Assembly (NCBI GenBank): GCA_051878575.1
Contig: JBJEKJ010000001.1
Span: forward strand, 1-19,882
Length of the DNA stretch: 19,882 bases
Reading direction: 5' to 3'
Source of the DNA: CALZFJ01 sp051878575
GTDB taxonomy: Bacteria > Bacteroidota > Bacteroidia > Bacteroidales > Muribaculaceae
This document shows positions 16,388 to 19,882 of the stretch, one piece after another. A program made the position numbers and the translations under genes. Position 1 is the stretch's first letter. Each line of letters opens with the position of its first letter. The notes under the pieces were generated by a model, which saw only the letters and a list, made by a program, of their open reading frames with translations, searched no databases and was not told the origin of the DNA.

Positions 16388-16424
16388 ATTTTTGCAACTA
16401 TCTGAATTACAATTGCTAAATTTT

Positions 16425-16439
16425 TGCAAAAATTTTGCA
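16425..16439. promoter_or_regulatory. Candidate operator palindrome 2
   Basis: TGCAAAAATTTTGCA is a perfect dyad of 7-bp arms around one base. It has the same outer arms as the palindrome at 16323-16336, 102 bp away, close to ten helical turns. It lies between the divergent promoters, about 60 bp upstream of the regulator's -33 element, and could serve either gene. Confidence 0.45.
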
Positions 16440-16500
16440 CTTCCCCCATCCCACTACTTGAAAAAAGGCTAAATTATCGGCATAAAAACATTTTGAATAA

Positions 16501-16530
16501 TTGAAATATTAATAAATTTTCATATCTTTG
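16501..16530 (+). promoter_or_regulatory. Predicted promoter of the regulator gene
   Basis: TTG (16501-16503), a spacer of exactly 19 bases and TATCTTTG (16523-16530) match the full Bacteroidota -33/-7 consensus TTG-N19-TAnnTTTG. The transcript would start near 16537, leaving a leader of about 30 bases before the ATG at 16568. It matches the consensus better than the divergent susC promoter, which fits steady low-level production of a sensor. Confidence 0.75.
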
Positions 16531-16567
16531 CCCCCTGAATTAATACCAAATTATTATTGCTTTTACC

Positions 16568-19459
16568 ATGTCAATAATTGAAAAAACGATGAGAATCTTA
16601 CTAATTCAGGCACGAATCCTATATATAATAGGTGCGACGGCTTGTCTCACCCTCCCCATTTTCACGGCAAATGCCGCCTCGTTCATGCCCATAGTCACCA
16701 ACTATGCGGCGAGCGACTATAGTGCCGGCCTGCAAAACTGGAGCTGCACGCAGGGCAGCAACGGCGAGATCTACATTGGCAACAACACCGGCCTGCTGCG
16801 ATTCGACGGCTACTCATGGAAAAAATACGACATTCCCGGCAACCAGATTGTGCGATCGGTGCTCGCCGACAGCGACCGCATATATGTGGGCTCCTACCAT
16901 GAGTTCGGATATTTCCAACCCGACGAGTTCGGGAACCTCGTCTACCGCTCGCTGCACCACAACGAGGTGCGAAAGACCTCCGTGCACGACTACGACATCT
17001 GGAACATCGTGAAAGCCGGCAAGAAAATCTATTTCCAGTCGTTCAGCTCGTGGTTCGACTTCGACGGGACGACGGTGCGCGAGCACTACGACAAGGACCT
17101 GCTGCCGCTATATTTCCACAAAATCGACAATCGAGTGTTCGTGCAGATGATGAACGGCGACTTCTACCAGCTTGTGAACGACAGCTTCCGCTTCCTGTTC
17201 TCGCGCAAGGCCGTGGGCGACGACCATGTGGTGGCGGTGCTGCCGAAGACCAAGGGGCACATGATTCTTTGCACCGAGTGGCACGGGCTCTACGACTTCG
17301 ACGGGAAGACGGTGCGAAAGCGCGTCACCGAGGTCGACGCCGACCTGTGCAGCAAGCAGATCAACCGCGCCACAATGCTGCGCGGCGACTCCACGATAAT
17401 CATCGGCACCATTCTCAACGGCATCTACGCCATCTCGCAAGAGGGAAAAATAGAATGGAACTGCAATATGGGCAACCGCCTCTACAACAACTCGGTGCTG
17501 CGGCTATTCGTCGACCGCGACAACAACATCTGGGCGTGCCTCGACAACGGCATCTCACTGATTCACACCGGTTCGCCCTACTCGCTGCTGCGCCCCGACA
17601 ACTTCTCACAGTCGCTGGGAATGGTCTACGGCATCGACTGGATAGGCAACACCATGTACATCGCCACCAATCAGGGCGCATACACATTCAATGAGTCGAC
17701 GGGCAAGATAACGCCCATTCCGGGCACGAAGGGGCAGAACTGGCATGTGAGCCACTTCGACACCGGGCAGATATTCATCGGCAACACCACTCCGAAGATG
17801 CTCGAGGGAGGCTATGCTGTCGACATCCCGGGCGTGAACAATGCCAGCAGCACATGCCTGCAACAGTGCACCATCCACGGCAAAGAGGTGCTCATTGAGT
17901 CGTCCTACACCGGATTCCGAATCTACCGCAAGACGCAGGGCCGATGGGTCTTCGCCAACTATGTGAGCGGGCTCGACCTGCCGATACGCCAGTTTGAGGT
18001 CGACCACAGCGGCTCGATTTGGGCGGCGCACATGAGCCGAGGCCTCTACAAAATCGAGCTCGACAAGAGCCTCAGGCGCGTGCAGCAGGCCACATCGATA
18101 GAGGACATCCTGGGAGGGTTTGAGGGCGGCACAATGTTTGTCACCAAGATTCAGGGCAGGGTGATGTTCGCAAGCCAGCAGAATATCTACACCTACGACG
18201 ACGTGAACAACCGCATAATTCGCGTCGACTACCTGTGCGACGTGCTCAAGCGCAAAATCAACTCGGCTACGGCGATCGACAACAGCAACTACTGGATCTC
18301 GAGCGACCACGACTACTCGAAGATTCGCATCGACCGCAACAGCACCACCGTGCAGCAGACGGTGGCGGCTCGCTTCTTCGGCACGGAGTGCAACGAGACC
18401 AACAACAAGATTTTCATCCACGACGGAAACGCCTACTTCCTGCTCAACAACGCCATAGCGCGATATAGCGGCAACGAGATTCCGCTGCCGACGTCGGCAA
18501 GCCACCTAAAAATCGTGGGCGTGGCGACATGCGACCGCGACAAGAACGTGGTGCAGCTGCCCACGGTGAGCGGAAAGCGCGGAAATGCCGAGGCCGAGGG
18601 CGACATCACATTCTCACTCTCGATGCCGCACTTCGACAACTCGATAGTCTACTTCCGCTACCACATCGAGGGTGGCGGTATCGACCACTTCTCTCAGTCG
18701 CAAAAGCCCTCGATAACCTACAGCAGCCTCGATTTTGGCGACTATCACTTCACCGCCACGGCAATGAACGCCAACTATGAGCCTATAGGCAGCGTCGACT
18801 ACTACTTTTGCGTCCCTCGCCCGTTCTACCTGTCATATCTCGCTTTCTTCATCTACATAGTGGTGCTCGTGGCAGTAACATATTTCATCACCCGATACCG
18901 CGCCGCGCTCACAATGGAGGCCCGACGCAAGGAATATGAGGCCGAAAAGGTGAAGCAGGACCTCAAGGTGATGGAGCAGCAGCGCATTATCGACCGCCAA
19001 CAGCAGCAATTGCTCGAATCGGAGCTGTCGAACAAGGGCAAGGAGATTGCGAGCCTCGCTCTCGACGTGTTCACCAAAGACCGCGCAATCGAGAGCCTGC
19101 GCGAGATAGTGGGAAAGCATCACTCGGGCGGAAAACTTCATCAGGCCGACATCGACTCACTCCTGAAGCAAATCAACACGTCGAACCTGCAAAACAAGGA
19201 GTTCTGGGACCTTTACCAGGCCAATTTCGACCTTATCCACGAGAATTTCTTCCGTAACCTGAGGCAGCGGTACCCGGCTCTCACTCCGAGCGACCTCAAA
19301 TTCTGCGCTTTCCTGCGACTGAACCTCTCGACGAAGGACATCGCCAACATCACGAACCTCACGATTCGTGGCGTGGAGGCCGCGCGCTACCGCCTGCGCC
19401 GAAAGCTCGCTCTCCCCGAGGGAACATCGCTCGTCGACTTCTTCATCGACTTCAAGTAG
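16568..19459 (+). CDS. Membrane-spanning sensor/regulator: Reg_prop propeller, Y_Y_Y domain, LuxR-like HTH
   Basis: A 963-residue one-piece signal transducer. A signal sequence (about 8-36, ending FTANA) exports a long sensor region of two-component-regulator-type propeller repeats, such as NWSCTQGSNGEIYIGNNTGLL near residue 57. A Y_Y_Y domain follows (about 690-750), then one membrane segment (about 753-776), a cytoplasmic Gln/Glu-rich coiled coil (about 780-850) and a C-terminal LuxR-like helix-turn-helix (about 905-955, LTPSDLKFCAFLRLNLSTKDIA and VEAARYRLRRKL). There is no histidine kinase or receiver domain, so it differs from hybrid two-component regulators and probably binds ligand and DNA in the same chain, as SusR does. 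It is divergent from susC and likely activates it when an oligosaccharide is present in the periplasm. ATG 16568 is 38 bases after the predicted -7; ATG 16589 (Met8) is an alternative start. A repeat array starts ten bases after the stop. Confidence 0.9.
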   Translation: MSIIEKTMRILLIQARILYIIGATACLTLPIFTANAASFMPIVTNYAASDYSAGLQNWSCTQGSNGEIYIGNNTGLLRFDGYSWKKYDIPGNQIVRSVLADSDRIYVGSYHEFGYFQPDEFGNLVYRSLHHNEVRKTSVHDYDIWNIVKAGKKIYFQSFSSWFDFDGTTVREHYDKDLLPLYFHKIDNRVFVQMMNGDFYQLVNDSFRFLFSRKAVGDDHVVAVLPKTKGHMILCTEWHGLYDFDGKTVRKRVTEVDADLCSKQINRATMLRGDSTIIIGTILNGIYAISQEGKIEWNCNMGNRLYNNSVLRLFVDRDNNIWACLDNGISLIHTGSPYSLLRPDNFSQSLGMVYGIDWIGNTMYIATNQGAYTFNESTGKITPIPGTKGQNWHVSHFDTGQIFIGNTTPKMLEGGYAVDIPGVNNASSTCLQQCTIHGKEVLIESSYTGFRIYRKTQGRWVFANYVSGLDLPIRQFEVDHSGSIWAAHMSRGLYKIELDKSLRRVQQATSIEDILGGFEGGTMFVTKIQGRVMFASQQNIYTYDDVNNRIIRVDYLCDVLKRKINSATAIDNSNYWISSDHDYSKIRIDRNSTTVQQTVAARFFGTECNETNNKIFIHDGNAYFLLNNAIARYSGNEIPLPTSASHLKIVGVATCDRDKNVVQLPTVSGKRGNAEAEGDITFSLSMPHFDNSIVYFRYHIEGGGIDHFSQSQKPSITYSSLDFGDYHFTATAMNANYEPIGSVDYYFCVPRPFYLSYLAFFIYIVVLVAVTYFITRYRAALTMEARRKEYEAEKVKQDLKVMEQQRIIDRQQQQLLESELSNKGKEIASLALDVFTKDRAIESLREIVGKHHSGGKLHQADIDSLLKQINTSNLQNKEFWDLYQANFDLIHENFFRNLRQRYPALTPSDLKFCAFLRLNLSTKDIANITNLTIRGVEAARYRLRRKLALPEGTSLVDFFIDFK

Positions 19460-19469
19460 CCCCGCCCCA

Positions 19470-19882
19470 CATTTACCGCCACCTCAGCGCGAGCGGCAGC
19501 GAGCAACGCATCGAAGATGCGTGATAATGTATAACACATTGTTGGTAGCATCGAAGATGCGTGATTGTGTGTGATTTCAGCTGCATTTTCCGCCACCTCA
19601 GAGCGAGCGGCGCGAGCAACGCATCGGAGATGCGTGATAATGTATAGCACATTGTTGGTAGCATCGAAGATGCTGCCAACTGTGTGTAACATCAGTAATA
19701 ATAGGAAAGCGTGTCGGAGATACGCGATTATGTGTAACACATTGGTAGCATCAAAGATGCGTGATGGTAGTGATGCAGGCCGCATTTACCGCCACCTCAG
19801 CGCGAGCGGCAGCGAGCAACGCATCGAAGATGCGTGATAATGTATAACACATTGTTGGTAGCATCGAAGATGCTGCCAACTG
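19470..19882. repeat. Array of paired-hairpin repeats, continuing beyond the window
   Basis: At least four related units follow the regulator gene. Each carries two small hairpins of the form GCATC-RRA-GATGC about 40 bases apart: 19508-19520 with 19548-19560, 19621-19633 with 19661-19673, a diverged pair at 19711-19723 with 19748-19760, and 19821-19833 with 19861-19873. Between the hairpins lies an AATGT/ACATT inverted repeat. Units 1 (19470-19560) and 4 (19783-19873) are identical over 91 bases, unit 2 (19584-19673) has a few changes and unit 3 lacks the 5' part. Units 1, 2 and 4 share a GC-rich 5' block starting CATTT and containing CGCCACCTCAG. I do not recognise the family. No transposase or protein gene is visible, and the array fills the last 423 bases. 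Confidence 0.9.

Noticed and set aside
19387..19785. 132-codon minus-strand open frame through the repeat array
   Set aside because: Its sequence is just the translated hairpin repeats followed by the antisense of the regulator's end; the repeated IFDA-type peptides come from the DNA repeat.
19470..19882. CRISPR array
   Set aside because: Repeat units are long, internally structured and unevenly spaced, spacers are not unique short segments, and no cas gene is present.

Overview
The window comes from a member of the Bacteroidota, most likely order Bacteroidales (a Muribaculaceae-like gut or environmental lineage would fit, but I cannot fix the family). The evidence is a SusC/SusD transporter pair, Bacteroidota-type promoters (TTG, 19-base spacer, TAnnTTTG), lipoprotein glycoside hydrolases, a Reg_prop/Y_Y_Y/LuxR-type membrane regulator, and fairly GC-rich genes set in AT-rich intergenic DNA.

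Left part (1-5427). Two tandem tRNA-Asn(GTT) genes lie on the minus strand; the first is cut by the window edge. They are followed by a plus-strand housekeeping pair: a C-terminal-processing peptidase of family S41 (327-2066) and the transcription-repair coupling factor mfd (2074-5427, GTG start 7 bases after the peptidase stop).

Middle part (5428-16245). A minus-strand polysaccharide utilization locus reads, in transcription order, susC (16245-13219), susD (13182-11722), a GH43-like propeller protein with a SusC-type N-terminal domain and a C-terminal discoidin domain (11634-9508), a GH144-type glucanase candidate (9471-8089) and a GH3 beta-glucosidase (8055-5773). Gaps are 33-36 bases, except for 87 bases with a strong stem-loop after susD. 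A hairpin followed by T tracts on the minus strand (5514-5485, then 5482-5448) probably ends the operon. GH144 plus GH3 suggests beta-1,2-glucan (sophoro-oligosaccharide) use: the transporter pair would import oligosaccharides, GH144 would cut the chain and GH3 would release glucose. The GH43-like protein is unexplained in that scheme and may remove a side group.

Control region (16246-16567). Two divergent promoters can be read here, one for susC and one for the regulator gene. Between them lie two TGCAAA/TTTGCA palindromes and a set of CTAC-type direct repeats spaced by whole helical turns. These are good candidates for operator sites.

Right part (16568-19882). A 963-residue membrane regulator (sensor propellers outside the cytoplasm, one membrane segment, cytoplasmic coiled coil and LuxR-like helix-turn-helix) probably senses the released oligosaccharide and switches on the locus. 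Ten bases after its stop codon begins an array of paired small-hairpin repeats that runs off the window. I do not recognise this repeat family; it is the least explained element here.
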